A stretch of DNA of 45,357 bases from Betaproteobacteria bacterium Ga0077523 (GCA_001464695.1 LNDQ01000042.1:1-45357); one strand, 5' to 3'. Counted from the first letter of the stretch, positions 17,278-26,154 are shown. Made by a program: numbers and translations. Notes: generated by a model from the sequence alone, not told the origin.

Positions 17278-19020
17278 TCATTGCACCGTCAGATTGCTCT
17301 GGATGCTCATGCTCTGCTGGATGAGCGACGACATGCCGCTGTTCTGAACGTTCACCACGATGCCCGCGGCGTTGTTGAAGCTCGAGTTGATGGTGTTCGA
17401 CATGTCGAACGTACCGGCCGAAACGGTGATCGCACCACCGTTGCCACCGGCACCGCCGGCACCGCCGACCGCGCCGTTGCCCACACCGCCGCCACCACCG
17501 GTGGCGGTGTTGGTACCGCCGTGGCCGCCGGCGCCGCCGGCATTGCCACCGCCCGAGGATCCACCGTTGCCACCGTTGCCGGCCGTCGCGCTGCCGTTGG
17601 TGGCGCTGCCGTTGGTCGCACTGCCGTTGGTGGCCGTGCCGCCGTTCCCGCCGGCGCCACCGTTGTTCGCCGCCGCACCGCCGGCACCGCCCGTGCTCGA
17701 ACCGCCGGTGGTGTTGCCACCGGTGCCCGTCGCTGCGCCGCCCGCCGCCGCCGTCGATGTGTTGCCGCCCGCCGCACCGCCGGTCGCCGTGGCCGTGCCA
17801 CCGTTCGCGTTCGCGGTACCACCCGTACCTGCCGTCGCCGTGGCACCGCCGCCCGCACCGCCTGCGCCGCCCGCACCACCGGTGCTGGCACCGCCCGCGC
17901 CGCCGGTGCCGCCGCCAGCCGTGGCCGAACCACCACCACCGCCATTGCCACCCGTGTTGGTGCTGCTGCTCGCATTGCCGCCGGTGCCGCCTTCACCGCC
18001 AGTGCTGTTCGCACTGTGATTGCCGGAACCGCCGTCCGCGCTGCCGGAAGCCTTGCCGCCCTTGCCACCGTCACCGCTCCACGCCTTGCCGCCACCGCCG
18101 TCGTTGCTCGAACCGCCGCCCTTGCCGCGAGCGTCGCCGCCGGACGCATACGCGTCACCGCCATTGGCCTTGGCCGAACCGGCGCCGGCATCGCCGCTCT
18201 TGTTCTTCGCGCCGCCGCCATCGCCGCCCCAGGTCTTCGCATTGCCGCCATCCCCGTTCTTGGCACTTGCACGGCCACCATTGCCGCCGGTCGCGCCGTC
18301 CGCGTGACCGCCGTCGCCACCGTGGCCGGCCTTCGCGCTGCCGTTGGATGCGCTGCCGTTGCTGGCGCTGCCGTTGCTCGCGTCGCCGCCGGCGGCGCCC
18401 ACGGCGCCGTCACCGCTGGTCCCGGTGCCGCCACCCGCGCCGGTGCCGCTGGCCGAAGCGCTGCCGCCGTCGCCGCCGACACCTGTGCCACCCTTGCCGC
18501 CGGCGCCGCCCTTGCCGCCGTTGGCGTTGTTGACGCCGGCGTTCTGGATGACGTTACCGATATTGCTGATGGTGTTGCCGCTCACGCTGCCGCTCAGCTT
18601 GCTCACGGCAGCGACGTTGAATGACTTGGAGATGTCCTTGTAGACGCCCGTCAGCGTGTTGTTGCGATAGTCGCCGTTCTCGTTGGCGCTGAAGGACTTC
18701 GTGCTGCTCGACGTCTTGTTGAGCGTCTTGTTCTCGGTCTTCGTCGAAGTCTTGTTGATGGTCTTGTTGAGGACGCTCTTGTCGTTGTGCACGTCCGTCA
18801 GGCTGTTGGTGTTGGTGGCCGTCGAACCCTCGTTCGCCTGCGCGCCCTTGTTGCTTTTCTGAATCGAGTCGGCTGTCGCGTTCTGTGTGATCGACCCGCC
18901 GGGCCCGGCTTCGGTACCCGCTCCGGTACTGCCCTCGTTCGTGTTGGTCGGGTTCGCCCACAAGGCACCTGGCGCCCCGAATGCCAAGGCCACTGCGGTC
19001 GCGATCAAGGTTCTGTTCAT
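17278..19020 (-). CDS. Large Gly/Asn/Ala/Ser-rich exported protein (first copy)
   Basis: 580 residues from the ATG at 19020 (ribosome-binding site GGAGGG); the upstream in-frame ATG lacks support. It has the same architecture as the next gene: a signal ending ALWANP, an Asn/Thr/Lys-rich N-terminal domain with ITQNATADSIQKSN, a Gly-rich body (about 165-530) and a C-terminal module IVVNVQNSGMSSLIQQS then MSIQSNLTV. NGSAS/NGSAT tandem blocks followed by AGHGGDGG or AGNGGNGG bracket the Gly-rich body. It is the first gene of a five-gene minus-strand unit and lies directly downstream of a sigma-54-type promoter. It is probably the major structural subunit. Confidence 0.8.
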   Translation of the reverse strand: MNRTLIATAVALAFGAPGALWANPTNTNEGSTGAGTEAGPGGSITQNATADSIQKSNKGAQANEGSTATNTNSLTDVHNDKSVLNKTINKTSTKTENKTLNKTSSSTKSFSANENGDYRNNTLTGVYKDISKSFNVAAVSKLSGSVSGNTISNIGNVIQNAGVNNANGGKGGAGGKGGTGVGGDGGSASASGTGAGGGTGTSGDGAVGAAGGDASNGSASNGSASNGSAKAGHGGDGGHADGATGGNGGRASAKNGDGGNAKTWGGDGGGAKNKSGDAGAGSAKANGGDAYASGGDARGKGGGSSNDGGGGKAWSGDGGKGGKASGSADGGSGNHSANSTGGEGGTGGNASSSTNTGGNGGGGGSATAGGGTGGAGGASTGGAGGAGGAGGGATATAGTGGTANANGGTATATGGAAGGNTSTAAAGGAATGTGGNTTGGSSTGGAGGAAANNGGAGGNGGTATNGSATNGSATNGSATAGNGGNGGSSGGGNAGGAGGHGGTNTATGGGGGVGNGAVGGAGGAGGNGGAITVSAGTFDMSNTINSSFNNAAGIVVNVQNSGMSSLIQQSMSIQSNLTVQ

Positions 19021-19084
19021 GACGGTCCCTCCGGAAGGATGAGGAAGACACGGCACCATGCCGCCCCCCTGAAACCTGTCAATC

Positions 19085-19099
19085 GCAACAGTTGCGCCC
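19085..19099 (-). promoter_or_regulatory. Sigma-54 (-24/-12) promoter candidate
   Basis: Read on the minus strand: GGGCGCAACTGTTGC, with the invariant GG-N10-GC spacing and a perfect TTGC -12 box; the -24 box is GGGCGC against consensus TGGCAC. Transcription would start near 19073, giving a leader of about 52 nt before the first Gly-rich gene. The locus also encodes a sigma-54 activator, and palindromes lie at activator-site distance upstream. Confidence 0.55.
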
Positions 19100-19171
19100 G
19101 GCCCCGAATTCGGAAGGAACGCATTGAATTGCCGTCGAAACCTCCACGGGCACCAATGTCCGATCCTGCGC

Positions 19172-19203
19172 GAAACACTAGATGTGTTTCATCGTTGAAA
19201 CAC
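19172..19203 (-). promoter_or_regulatory. Activator binding sites (GAAACAC/GTGTTTC palindromes)
   Basis: GAAACAC (19172-19178), 5 nt, GTGTTTC (19184-19190), 6 nt, GAAACAC (19197-19203): three arms forming two overlapping perfect palindromes about 80-110 nt upstream of the sigma-54-type promoter, a usual distance for enhancer-binding proteins. A fourth arm is at 19287-19293. Confidence 0.55.
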
Positions 19204-19286
19204 CGCGGCGACCGATTCGACGGATCATCGAAGTCCGACGATCGGCATTTCAACGACTTGCGCCGGCGCGTCGCTGTATCGCCGGT

Positions 19287-19293
19287 GAAACAC
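19287..19293 (-). promoter_or_regulatory. Additional GAAACAC half-site
   Basis: A single GAAACAC with the same orientation and similar flanks (TGAAACACCG) as the copy at 19197, 84 nt further upstream. It is probably part of the same enhancer. Confidence 0.35.
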
Positions 19294-19320
19294 CGGTTCG
19301 ATCGCCCTGTCGCATGCGAG

Positions 19321-19346
19321 CGGCATCGCCGATGGCGACGATGCCG
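19321..19346 (-). terminator. Hairpin after permease B
   Basis: CGGCATCG and CGATGCCG form a perfect 8-bp stem with a 10-nt loop, 8 nt past the permease stop codon on the minus strand. No T-run follows, so it is only a possible terminator marking where the transporter transcript now ends. Confidence 0.35.
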
Positions 19347-19353
19347 TCGACAT

Positions 19354-20361
19354 CTACCCGGTGCGCATGCGCGGATCGAGCGCGGCGTAAGTGGCGTCCA
19401 CCACGAGATTGATGCCGATGAAAAGCACGGCGAACGTCAGCACCAGCCCCTGAATCAACGGCAGATCGCGCTGTACCACGGCGCCGATCGCCAGGTTGCC
19501 GATCCCCGGATAACTGAAGATGGTCTCGATCAGTACCGTACCGCCGACCAGGAACGTGAACTGCACCCCGGTCAGCGTCACTGCCGGAATCAGCGCATTG
19601 CGCAACGCGACGCGCCAGATGATGCGAGCGCGTGAATAGCCCTTGACCCGCGCGAGCATCACGTAGTCCTGGTTCATCGTGTCGGCGAGCGAGCTCTTCA
19701 CGACCCTTGCGAGCGCGGCGGCAAGCGGCAGCGCCAGTGCCACGGCGGGCAGGAGCATGTGCCGGAGCAGTTCGTCGACCACATCGAATCGCGCCGTGGC
19801 GAGAGCTTCGACGAGATAGAACTGAGTGACCGGATCGAAGGCGGTACGCGGATCGATGCGTCCCGACACCGGCAGCACGGGCCAGAGCACACCGAGCACG
19901 AGGATGAACAGCAGTCCCCACAGGAAATCCGGGATCGCGAGTCCGAGGCCGGCGAAACCGTCCACCATGGTTTCCGGCCAGCGCCGACGCCAATAGACCG
20001 CCGCAACCCCGAGCAGCAGGCCGCACGCGACCGCCACCACCATCGCGAACAGGCACAACTCGATGGTCGCGGGCAATCGCCCCAACACCAGCTTCATCAC
20101 GTTCTGCCGCATGCTGATGGAGGTGCCGAAGTCACCGCGCGCCACGTCGGCCAGCCAGGTGCCGAACTGGACGAAGATCGGTTCGTCGAGACCGTACAGG
20201 CGGCGCAGGTTCTCGACATCCGCCGTGGATGCGCCGGGCGGAATCATCATCGCGATGGGGTCGCCGGGGACGACGCGCAGCAACACGAACACGATGACCG
20301 CCACGCCGAACAACGTGGGGATCGCCCACAGGAGACGCTTCAGGAGGTAGGCGGCGGACAT
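19354..20361 (-). CDS. Oligopeptide ABC transporter permease (OppB/DppB type)
   Basis: 335 residues from the ATG at 20361. The N-terminus MSAAYLLKRLLWAIPTLFGV and the following VLLRVVPGDP are diagnostic of the B-type permease. About six helices are present, with the EAA-like loop around YVMLARVKGYSRARIIWRVALRNALIP and a typical end (DATYAALDPRMRTG). It follows the second binding protein after a 216-nt gap filled by a GC-rich repeat. The expected next gene, permease C, is 9 kb downstream beyond the Fap-like locus. Confidence 0.9.
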   Translation of the reverse strand: MSAAYLLKRLLWAIPTLFGVAVIVFVLLRVVPGDPIAMMIPPGASTADVENLRRLYGLDEPIFVQFGTWLADVARGDFGTSISMRQNVMKLVLGRLPATIELCLFAMVVAVACGLLLGVAAVYWRRRWPETMVDGFAGLGLAIPDFLWGLLFILVLGVLWPVLPVSGRIDPRTAFDPVTQFYLVEALATARFDVVDELLRHMLLPAVALALPLAAALARVVKSSLADTMNQDYVMLARVKGYSRARIIWRVALRNALIPAVTLTGVQFTFLVGGTVLIETIFSYPGIGNLAIGAVVQRDLPLIQGLVLTFAVLFIGINLVVDATYAALDPRMRTG

Positions 20362-20438
20362 GGATGGACGTCTGTTCCCGGACGACCCTGTTCGCGCGCG
20401 GAACGCATCCGACCGGCCACGATGTCTGCAGAAGCACG

Positions 20439-20536
20439 CCTTCCCCCGGCACTGCCGGGGGAAGGTTGGGATGGGGGCAGACGTCGACCGATTCGCCCCC
20501 ACCCCAACCCTCCCCCATCTTCGACGGGGGAGGGAG
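20439..20536. repeat. Modular GC-rich intergenic repeat, copy A
   Basis: Two inverted modules. CCTTCCCCC and GGGGGAAGG form one hairpin, continuing into TTGGGATGGGGGC. The mirror module is GCCCCCACCCCAACCC followed by a CCCCC/GGGGG hairpin and GAGGGAG. The outer arms are nearly perfectly complementary, so the whole element can fold. The same modules in opposite order form copy B at 25092. Confidence 0.75.
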
Positions 20537-20577
20537 TGCGAATCGCCGATGGCGTCGCGACGTCCAACATCGCTCTC

Positions 20578-22098
20578 CTAGATTCTCACCACATTCTGCG
20601 GCAACACCAGACCCGCCACGTGCGGCGTGAACTTCAGTCCCTTCCGATGCACCACCGGCTGCACGTACTGCAGCAGCGGCAACGCGATGCCTTCTTCGGC
20701 CAGATACCGATCCACTGCCTTGTAGCCCGCGATGCGCTTGCCCTCGTCCATCTCGGTCAGCAACGGCAGCACGCGCGTTTCGACGTCGGGGGAACGCCAG
20801 GTGGCGAACGGGCCGACCATGGATGCGCCCGTGCTCGTCGCTGGATCGCCGATGGCATTACCCCAGTGGTAGAACGCGGCCGGCGGCAGTTCGCCGCGCA
20901 ACTGCAGCTCGAAATGCCGCGCGATCTCGACCACTTCGATATCGGCTTCGATGCCCACCTTGCGCCACATGCCGACGATGGCCTGCACCATCTCGTAGTC
21001 CTTGGCCTTGTAGCCACGCGTGGTCTGCACTTTCATCCGCACCGGCTTGGCGGTCGAGTATCCCGATGCCGCCAGCAAGGATTTCGCCTTCTCGGGATCG
21101 TAACCGACCTTGATCGACGCATCGTACGCAGCATATTGCGGCGCCTGCAGCGTATCCAGCGGCGTGCCGTACCCGCGCAGCAATCTGTCGATCAGCGTCT
21201 TCTTGTCGATGGCGTGCGACACCGCCAGCCGCACGTTGCGATCGAGCAGGGGTGCCTTGTTGCTGAGCAGCAGCAAGCCGACGTCGGACACCGGCGTAGT
21301 CACGCCCACCAGGTTCGGCTTGGCGCGCAGGCGATCGAATTCCTCGAAAGGCACCTCGAGCGTGAGGTCGGACGATCCGCTTTCCACTTCCGCCACGCGC
21401 GTGGCCGGGTCCGGAACGAACTTGAAGATCACCGTCTCGAAAGCGGGCTTCGGACCCCAGTACTGCGGGAACGCTTTCAGGCGAATGTAGCCGTTGCGCT
21501 CGAACTTCTCCACGCGATACGGCCCGCTACCGATCGGCTTGTCGTCCCATCCCTCCGGGCCGGCTTCCGCGACAGCCTTGCGCGGCAGGATGTACGCGGT
21601 GAGGAAGCAGAGCCACTTCAGCATCGCGGGCTCGGGCTCCTTCAGTTCCACCGTGACGGTGTCGCCGTCGATGCGCGCGCGACCGAGCTTCTTCCAGACG
21701 AAGTGCATCGGGTTGCCGGTCTTCGGATCGGCGGCCCGTTCCAGCGACCAGACGAGATCCTCCGGCGTGACCGGCGTGCCGTCGTGCCACAGGGCGCCGC
21801 GGCGCAAGGTCAGCGCGATGCTGCGGCGGTCGGCGCCCCAGCCCCACTTCGTGACGATGCCCGGTTTCAGCGACAGGTCCGGGTTCTGATCGACATAGGT
21901 GTCGAAGATCGCCTTGTAGATCGACTGCACCGCCGGGTTCGACGTCTGCGCGTTGCGCGTCGGATCGAGGCCAGGCAGCGCCGTGTGGTAAGCGATGGTG
22001 AGCGTGCGTGCGTCCTGCGCATGTGTGATCGTGCCGCCGAGCAACGGCAACGCCGCCGCGGTCTGCAGGAACCCGCGGCGTGTGAGTACGTTCGTCAT
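20578..22098 (-). CDS. Peptide ABC transporter substrate-binding protein 2
   Basis: 506 residues from the ATG at 22098. The N-terminus has a twin-arginine-type signal (TRRGFLQTAAALPLLGG). The mature part is a family-5 solute-binding protein (SBP_bac_5/DppA type): LWHDGTPVTPEDLVWSLERA, GSGPYRVEKFERNGYI, VRLAVSHAIDKKTLIDRLLRG. It is clearly paralogous, at high identity throughout, to the next gene upstream, pointing to a tandem duplication. The reading frame remains open far upstream, but that part is a shadow of the first copy. Confidence 0.9.
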   Translation of the reverse strand: MTNVLTRRGFLQTAAALPLLGGTITHAQDARTLTIAYHTALPGLDPTRNAQTSNPAVQSIYKAIFDTYVDQNPDLSLKPGIVTKWGWGADRRSIALTLRRGALWHDGTPVTPEDLVWSLERAADPKTGNPMHFVWKKLGRARIDGDTVTVELKEPEPAMLKWLCFLTAYILPRKAVAEAGPEGWDDKPIGSGPYRVEKFERNGYIRLKAFPQYWGPKPAFETVIFKFVPDPATRVAEVESGSSDLTLEVPFEEFDRLRAKPNLVGVTTPVSDVGLLLLSNKAPLLDRNVRLAVSHAIDKKTLIDRLLRGYGTPLDTLQAPQYAAYDASIKVGYDPEKAKSLLAASGYSTAKPVRMKVQTTRGYKAKDYEMVQAIVGMWRKVGIEADIEVVEIARHFELQLRGELPPAAFYHWGNAIGDPATSTGASMVGPFATWRSPDVETRVLPLLTEMDEGKRIAGYKAVDRYLAEEGIALPLLQYVQPVVHRKGLKFTPHVAGLVLPQNVVRI

Positions 22099-22103
22099 GC
22101 CGG

Positions 22104-23651
22104 TCAGGCCGGTTTGACGTTCTGCGGCAGCACGAACCCTGCAACGTGCGGCGTGAACGTGAGCCCCTTGCGATAGACCACCGGCTGGTAGTACTGCAGC
22201 AGCGGAATCACCAGTCCGTGCTCGGCGATGTACTTGTCCACCGACTTGTAGCCGGCGATGCGCCTGGCTTCGTCCTTCTCGCCCCACAGCGGGCCGATCT
22301 GCTTGTCGACGTCCTCGGTCTTCCAGGCGCTGTGCGGGCTCGGGCCGAACATCGAGAAGCCGGTGGAGGTGGCCGGATCGCCGATGGAGTTGCCCCAGTT
22401 GTAGAACGCCGCCGGCGCAAGCTCGTGCCGCGAACGCAACTCGTAGTGCTTGGCGATCTCGTAGATCTCGATGTTCGCTTCCACACCCACCTTGCGCCAC
22501 ATGCCGACGATGGCCTGCACCATCTCGTAGTCCTTCGGCTTGAAACCGCGCGTGGTCTGGATGGTGAACTTGACCGGCTTCGCGGCCGAGTAGCCGGACT
22601 TCGCGAGCAGCGCCTTGGCGGCCTCGGGATCGTGCTTCACGGTGATCGACCGGTCGAAGGCGGCGTACTGCGGCGCCTGCAGGGTGTCGATCGGCACGCC
22701 GTAGCCGAGCAGCAGCTTGTCGACGATGGCCTTCTTGTCGATGGCATGGGCAAGTGCCAGGCGCACGTTCTCGTCCAGCATCGCATCCTTGTTGGTGAGG
22801 AAGATCATGCCGATGTCCGACACCGGCGAGGCGGTACCGCCCATGCCCTTGGTCTTGGTGAGGCGGTTGTATTCCTCGTAGGGGATCTCGAGCGTGAGAT
22901 CGGAACCGCCGCTTTCCACTTCGGCCACGCGCGCGGTCGCATCGGGCACGAACTTGAAGATCACCGTCTCGAACGCCGGCTTGGCACCCCAGTACTTCGG
23001 GAACGCCTTCAGGCGCACGAACGCGTTGCGCTCGAATTTCTCCACCATGTACGGGCCGCTGCCGACCGGCTTGTCTTCCCAGCCCTGCGCACCGGTGGCG
23101 GTGTAGGCCTTCTTCGGCAGCACGTAGCCGGTCAGGAACGCCATCCACTTGAACAGGGTCGGTTCGAATTCCTTCACGTCGGCCGTGATCTTCTGGCCTT
23201 CGACCTTGAAGTTGCCGATCTTGCCCCAGACGAACTGGATCGGATTGCCGCTCTTCGGATCGCCGGCGCGTTCCAGCGACCAGACGACGTCGTCGGGCGT
23301 GACCGGGGAGCCGTCGTGCCAGAAGGCATCCTTGCGCACTTCCATCTCGATCCTGGTGCGATCCTTGTTCCAGCCCCATTTGGTCAGCAGGCCCGGGCGG
23401 AAGGAGAGGTCAGGATTCTGGTCGATGTAGGTGTCGAACACCGCCTTGTAGAGCGACTGGATGGTCGGGTTCACCGCCGAAGCGCCGACGGTCGGATCCC
23501 ACGACGGCAGCGCGACGTTGTAGGCGATGGTGAGCGTGGTGGCGTCGGCCGCGATGGCGTCCGCGCCGGCGATCAGGGAAGCCGGCAGCCCCGTGGCAGC
23601 GGCGAGCGCACCGGAAGCTTTCAGGAAGTCGCGGCGGGACTGGGTGGACAT
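22104..23651 (-). CDS. Peptide ABC transporter substrate-binding protein 1
   Basis: 515 residues from the ATG at 23651, with ribosome-binding site GAGGAG. It has a twin-arginine signal (SRRDFLKASGALAAATG) and then the family-5 solute-binding fold: FWHDGSPVTPDDVVWSLERA, GSGPYMVEKFERNAFV, VRLALAHAIDKKAIVDKLLLG. It is the first gene of the transporter operon, divergent from the dienelactone hydrolase gene. Binding proteins of this class take up di/oligopeptides or other small molecules. Two copies suggest a widened substrate range for one permease. Confidence 0.92.
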   Translation of the reverse strand: MSTQSRRDFLKASGALAAATGLPASLIAGADAIAADATTLTIAYNVALPSWDPTVGASAVNPTIQSLYKAVFDTYIDQNPDLSFRPGLLTKWGWNKDRTRIEMEVRKDAFWHDGSPVTPDDVVWSLERAGDPKSGNPIQFVWGKIGNFKVEGQKITADVKEFEPTLFKWMAFLTGYVLPKKAYTATGAQGWEDKPVGSGPYMVEKFERNAFVRLKAFPKYWGAKPAFETVIFKFVPDATARVAEVESGGSDLTLEIPYEEYNRLTKTKGMGGTASPVSDIGMIFLTNKDAMLDENVRLALAHAIDKKAIVDKLLLGYGVPIDTLQAPQYAAFDRSITVKHDPEAAKALLAKSGYSAAKPVKFTIQTTRGFKPKDYEMVQAIVGMWRKVGVEANIEIYEIAKHYELRSRHELAPAAFYNWGNSIGDPATSTGFSMFGPSPHSAWKTEDVDKQIGPLWGEKDEARRIAGYKSVDKYIAEHGLVIPLLQYYQPVVYRKGLTFTPHVAGFVLPQNVKPA

Positions 23652-23839
23652 GCGTATCTCCTCGTTCTTATGGGAATCAGGGGCGGGCCAAGCGTAGCCG
23701 CGGCAATCTATTGGGCCGCCAAGAGCCTTGTCAAGCAAGGCGGTTGACTTGGCCGACGGGGCCACGGTACAACGCCCCACCCTGGCCGGCCACGCGCCCG
23801 GCCGCTTTTGAACCTTCAGACACCCAAAGGACCTTCGAG

Positions 23840-25078
23840 ATGGCCGGCACCTGGATCGAGATCACCGCCGCGGACGGCGGCAAGTTCAAGGCATACCTCG
23901 CCGTGCCCAAGGCCGGCAAGGGCCCCGGCATCGTGTTGTGCCAGGAGATCTTCGGCATCAACGGCTTCATCCGCGAGGTGGCGGACTACTACGCCGAAGA
24001 GGGCTACACGGTGGTGGCGCCGGACCTCTTCTGGCGCATCCAGCCCGGGATCGAACTCGCCTACACCGAGCAGGACTGGCAGAAGGCCTTCGAGCTCTTC
24101 CAGAAGTTCGACACCGACAAGGGCATGGCCGACATCACGGCAACGGTGAAGACGATGCGCGGCATGCCCCAGGTCGCCGGCAAGATCGGCGCACTTGGGT
24201 TCTGCCTGGGCGGGCGTCTCGCCTACCTGGCGGCGGCGCGCTCCGGCGTCGACTGTGCGGTGGGCTACTACGGTGTCACCATCGACCAGTATCTCGGCGA
24301 GGCCGGCAACATCAAGGTGCCGCTGGTGCTGCATTTCGCTTCCGACGACAAGTACGCTCCCCCGGAAGCCGTGGCCAAGATCAAGACGGCGCTCGCAAGC
24401 CATGCGGGCGCGGAGATCTATGTGTACCCGGGTGTCGACCACGCGTTCGCGCGCCCGCCCTCCCCGCACTACCACAAGCCCTCGGCGCTGATGGCGCATC
24501 ACCGCTCGATAGCGCTGTTCCATCGCGTGATGGGACCGCACTACGATTATTCGACGCTGTGGGACAAGCACTGCGAGTACGAATTCGGCACGCGCGACGT
24601 GAACGCCACCATGGCCACCATGGTGCCGCAACCCTACGTGAACCACATTCCCACGCTGACCGGCGGTGTCGGCCACGATCAACTGAAGCGCTTCTACAAG
24701 TACCACTTCATCCCGAAGACGCCGCAGGACACCAAGCTGGTGCCGATCTCGCGCACCATCGGCGAAGGCATCGTGGTGGACGAGATGCTGTTCTGCTTCA
24801 CCCACGACATCGAGATCGACTGGATGCTGCCGGGCGTGGCGCCCACCGGCAAGTACGTGGAGATTCCCTTGGTGGCCATCGTCAAGTTCCGTGGCGACAA
24901 GCTCTACAACGAGCACATCTACTGGGATCAGGCGAGCGTGCTGGTGCAGATCGGCAAGCTGGATCCGAAGGGGCTGCCGGTGGCCGGCGTGGAGACGGCG
25001 CGCAAGCTGGTGGACGAGAACGTGCCGTCGAATGCGCTCATGAAGAAGTGGAGCGAGAGCGAGGGCGCTTTGAGGTAG
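23840..25078 (+). CDS. Dienelactone hydrolase fused to an NTF2-like domain
   Basis: 412 residues from the ATG at 23840. The N-terminal half (about 1-235) is a dienelactone hydrolase-type alpha/beta-hydrolase: Glu36 in CQEIFG, nucleophile Cys122 in GFCLGG, Asp170 in ASDDKYAPP, His201 in GVDHAFARP. The C-terminal part (about 240-412) has SnoaL/NTF2-like features (GHDQLKRFYKYHF, VVDEMLFCFTHD, VEIPLVAIVKF). Carboxymethylenebutenolidase activity in aromatic ring-cleavage pathways is the family's classic role, but no pathway genes are nearby. Confidence 0.88.
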   Translation: MAGTWIEITAADGGKFKAYLAVPKAGKGPGIVLCQEIFGINGFIREVADYYAEEGYTVVAPDLFWRIQPGIELAYTEQDWQKAFELFQKFDTDKGMADITATVKTMRGMPQVAGKIGALGFCLGGRLAYLAAARSGVDCAVGYYGVTIDQYLGEAGNIKVPLVLHFASDDKYAPPEAVAKIKTALASHAGAEIYVYPGVDHAFARPPSPHYHKPSALMAHHRSIALFHRVMGPHYDYSTLWDKHCEYEFGTRDVNATMATMVPQPYVNHIPTLTGGVGHDQLKRFYKYHFIPKTPQDTKLVPISRTIGEGIVVDEMLFCFTHDIEIDWMLPGVAPTGKYVEIPLVAIVKFRGDKLYNEHIYWDQASVLVQIGKLDPKGLPVAGVETARKLVDENVPSNALMKKWSESEGALR

Positions 25079-25091
25079 TGGGGGCATCGTT

Positions 25092-25182
25092 GCCCCCACC
25101 CCAGCCCTCCCCCGGCAAAGCCGGGGGAGGGAGCCGTACACTCCTTCCCCCACCTCCGGTGGGGGAAGGTTGGGATGGGGGC
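25092..25182. repeat. Modular GC-rich intergenic repeat, copy B
   Basis: GCCCCCACCCCAGCCC plus a CCCCC/GGGGG hairpin ending GAGGGAG, then CCTTCCCCC/GGGGGAAGG and TTGGGATGGGGGC. These are the modules of copy A (20439) in swapped order. The ends (25092-25106 and 25168-25182) are complementary. It lies between two plus-strand genes. Confidence 0.75.
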
Positions 25183-25264
25183 AAGCTGTCAGCCAGACCA
25201 CCCTCCGGATGCTAGAGTCCGATTGAGCGCCCATTCGAGAGGCGCCCCCACGGAGGAGCACCCC

Positions 25265-25921
25265 ATGAGCAACATGTTCGGCGCGCAGCATCGCGCGCTG
25301 CAGGACCGTTTTGAAAGCCGCAAGCTGGCCGACCTGGTCGACCAGGTCGCCGTTCATGCCGAGATCGGCGACGAGGATCGCGCGTTCATCGAGAGCCGCG
25401 ACATGTTCTACCTCGCAACCGTGGACGCACGCGGCTTTCCGTCGTGCTCCTACAAGGGTGGCGATCCCGGATTCATCCGCGTGGTCGACAGCCGCACCCT
25501 CGCCTTCCCGAGCTACGACGGCAACGGCATGTTCTACTCCATGGGTAACATCGCCGGCCAGGCCAAGATCGGCATGCTGTTCATCGACTTCGAAACGCCG
25601 CACCGGCTGCGGCTGCACGGCATAGCCACCGTGTCGGGCGACGATCCGCTCCTGATGGAATACGCGGAAGCCGACCTGATCGTCCGCGTGCAGGTGGAAG
25701 AGATCTTCATCAACTGCCCGCGCTACGTGCACCGCTATCGCAAGGACGCGGCTTCCAAGTACGTGCCGCGTGCCGCATGCGAAACGCCACTGGTGAGCTG
25801 GAAGCGCATCGATCTCGTGCAGGATGCGCTGACACCCCGGGACAAGGGCAAGGCCGCCAAGGCCGGGGGCCTCATCACCATCGACGAATACTTCGCGAAA
25901 GTGAAGGCCGGCGACGCCTGA
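25265..25921 (+). CDS. Pyridoxamine 5'-phosphate oxidase-fold protein
   Basis: 218 residues from the ATG at 25265, with an excellent ribosome-binding site (GGAGGAG). The split-barrel flavin-binding pattern is visible: FIESRDMFYLATVDARGFPSCS, then FPSYDGNGMFYSMGNI, then IGMLFIDFETPHRLRLHG. Members of this subfamily bind FMN or F420 and reduce or detoxify small molecules; the specific function is unknown. The gene stands alone. Confidence 0.85.
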   Translation: MSNMFGAQHRALQDRFESRKLADLVDQVAVHAEIGDEDRAFIESRDMFYLATVDARGFPSCSYKGGDPGFIRVVDSRTLAFPSYDGNGMFYSMGNIAGQAKIGMLFIDFETPHRLRLHGIATVSGDDPLLMEYAEADLIVRVQVEEIFINCPRYVHRYRKDAASKYVPRAACETPLVSWKRIDLVQDALTPRDKGKAAKAGGLITIDEYFAKVKAGDA

Positions 25922-26154
25922 TTGCCCGGCACTTCAACCGTGATGCGGTCGCGCTCTGTGCGCGACCGCACGGTCCGTCGCAGGGAAAGCGGGTCAAATG
26001 AGCGTACTCTGTGCCCGGGCATCCCACGATCGCGTCGGACCCGCCAGACCGGGTCAGACTGCAGCGCACCGTTGTAGCGCGTGCGCGTCTGCCATCCGGC
26101 AAACACCAATCGAATCATCATCATCGGGGGCCCGTTGAGCAGATCGCGCGTTGC

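Noticed and set aside
15590..18540. CRISPR array
   Set aside because: The dense short repeats are codon-phased GGx/NGSA repeats of a coding region; there are no constant repeats with unique equal-length spacers anywhere in the window.
15374..18624. Very long plus-strand open frames (657 and 474 codons) opposite the Gly-rich genes
   Set aside because: They are Ala/Val/Gly/Arg/Thr-monotonous translations of the antisense of GGC/GCC repeats, with no signal, domain or ribosome-binding site; the minus-strand genes have all three.
15428..19020. Mycobacterial PE_PGRS proteins
   Set aside because: The composition is similar, but there is no PE domain; a Gram-negative-type signal peptide, QN-type C-terminus and Fap-like neighbours point to another origin.
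20578..23379. A single 933-codon minus-strand frame spanning both binding-protein genes
   Set aside because: Only its last 506 codons are real; the first part is a shadow of the upstream paralog, which is coded in another frame with a proper Tat signal and ribosome-binding site.
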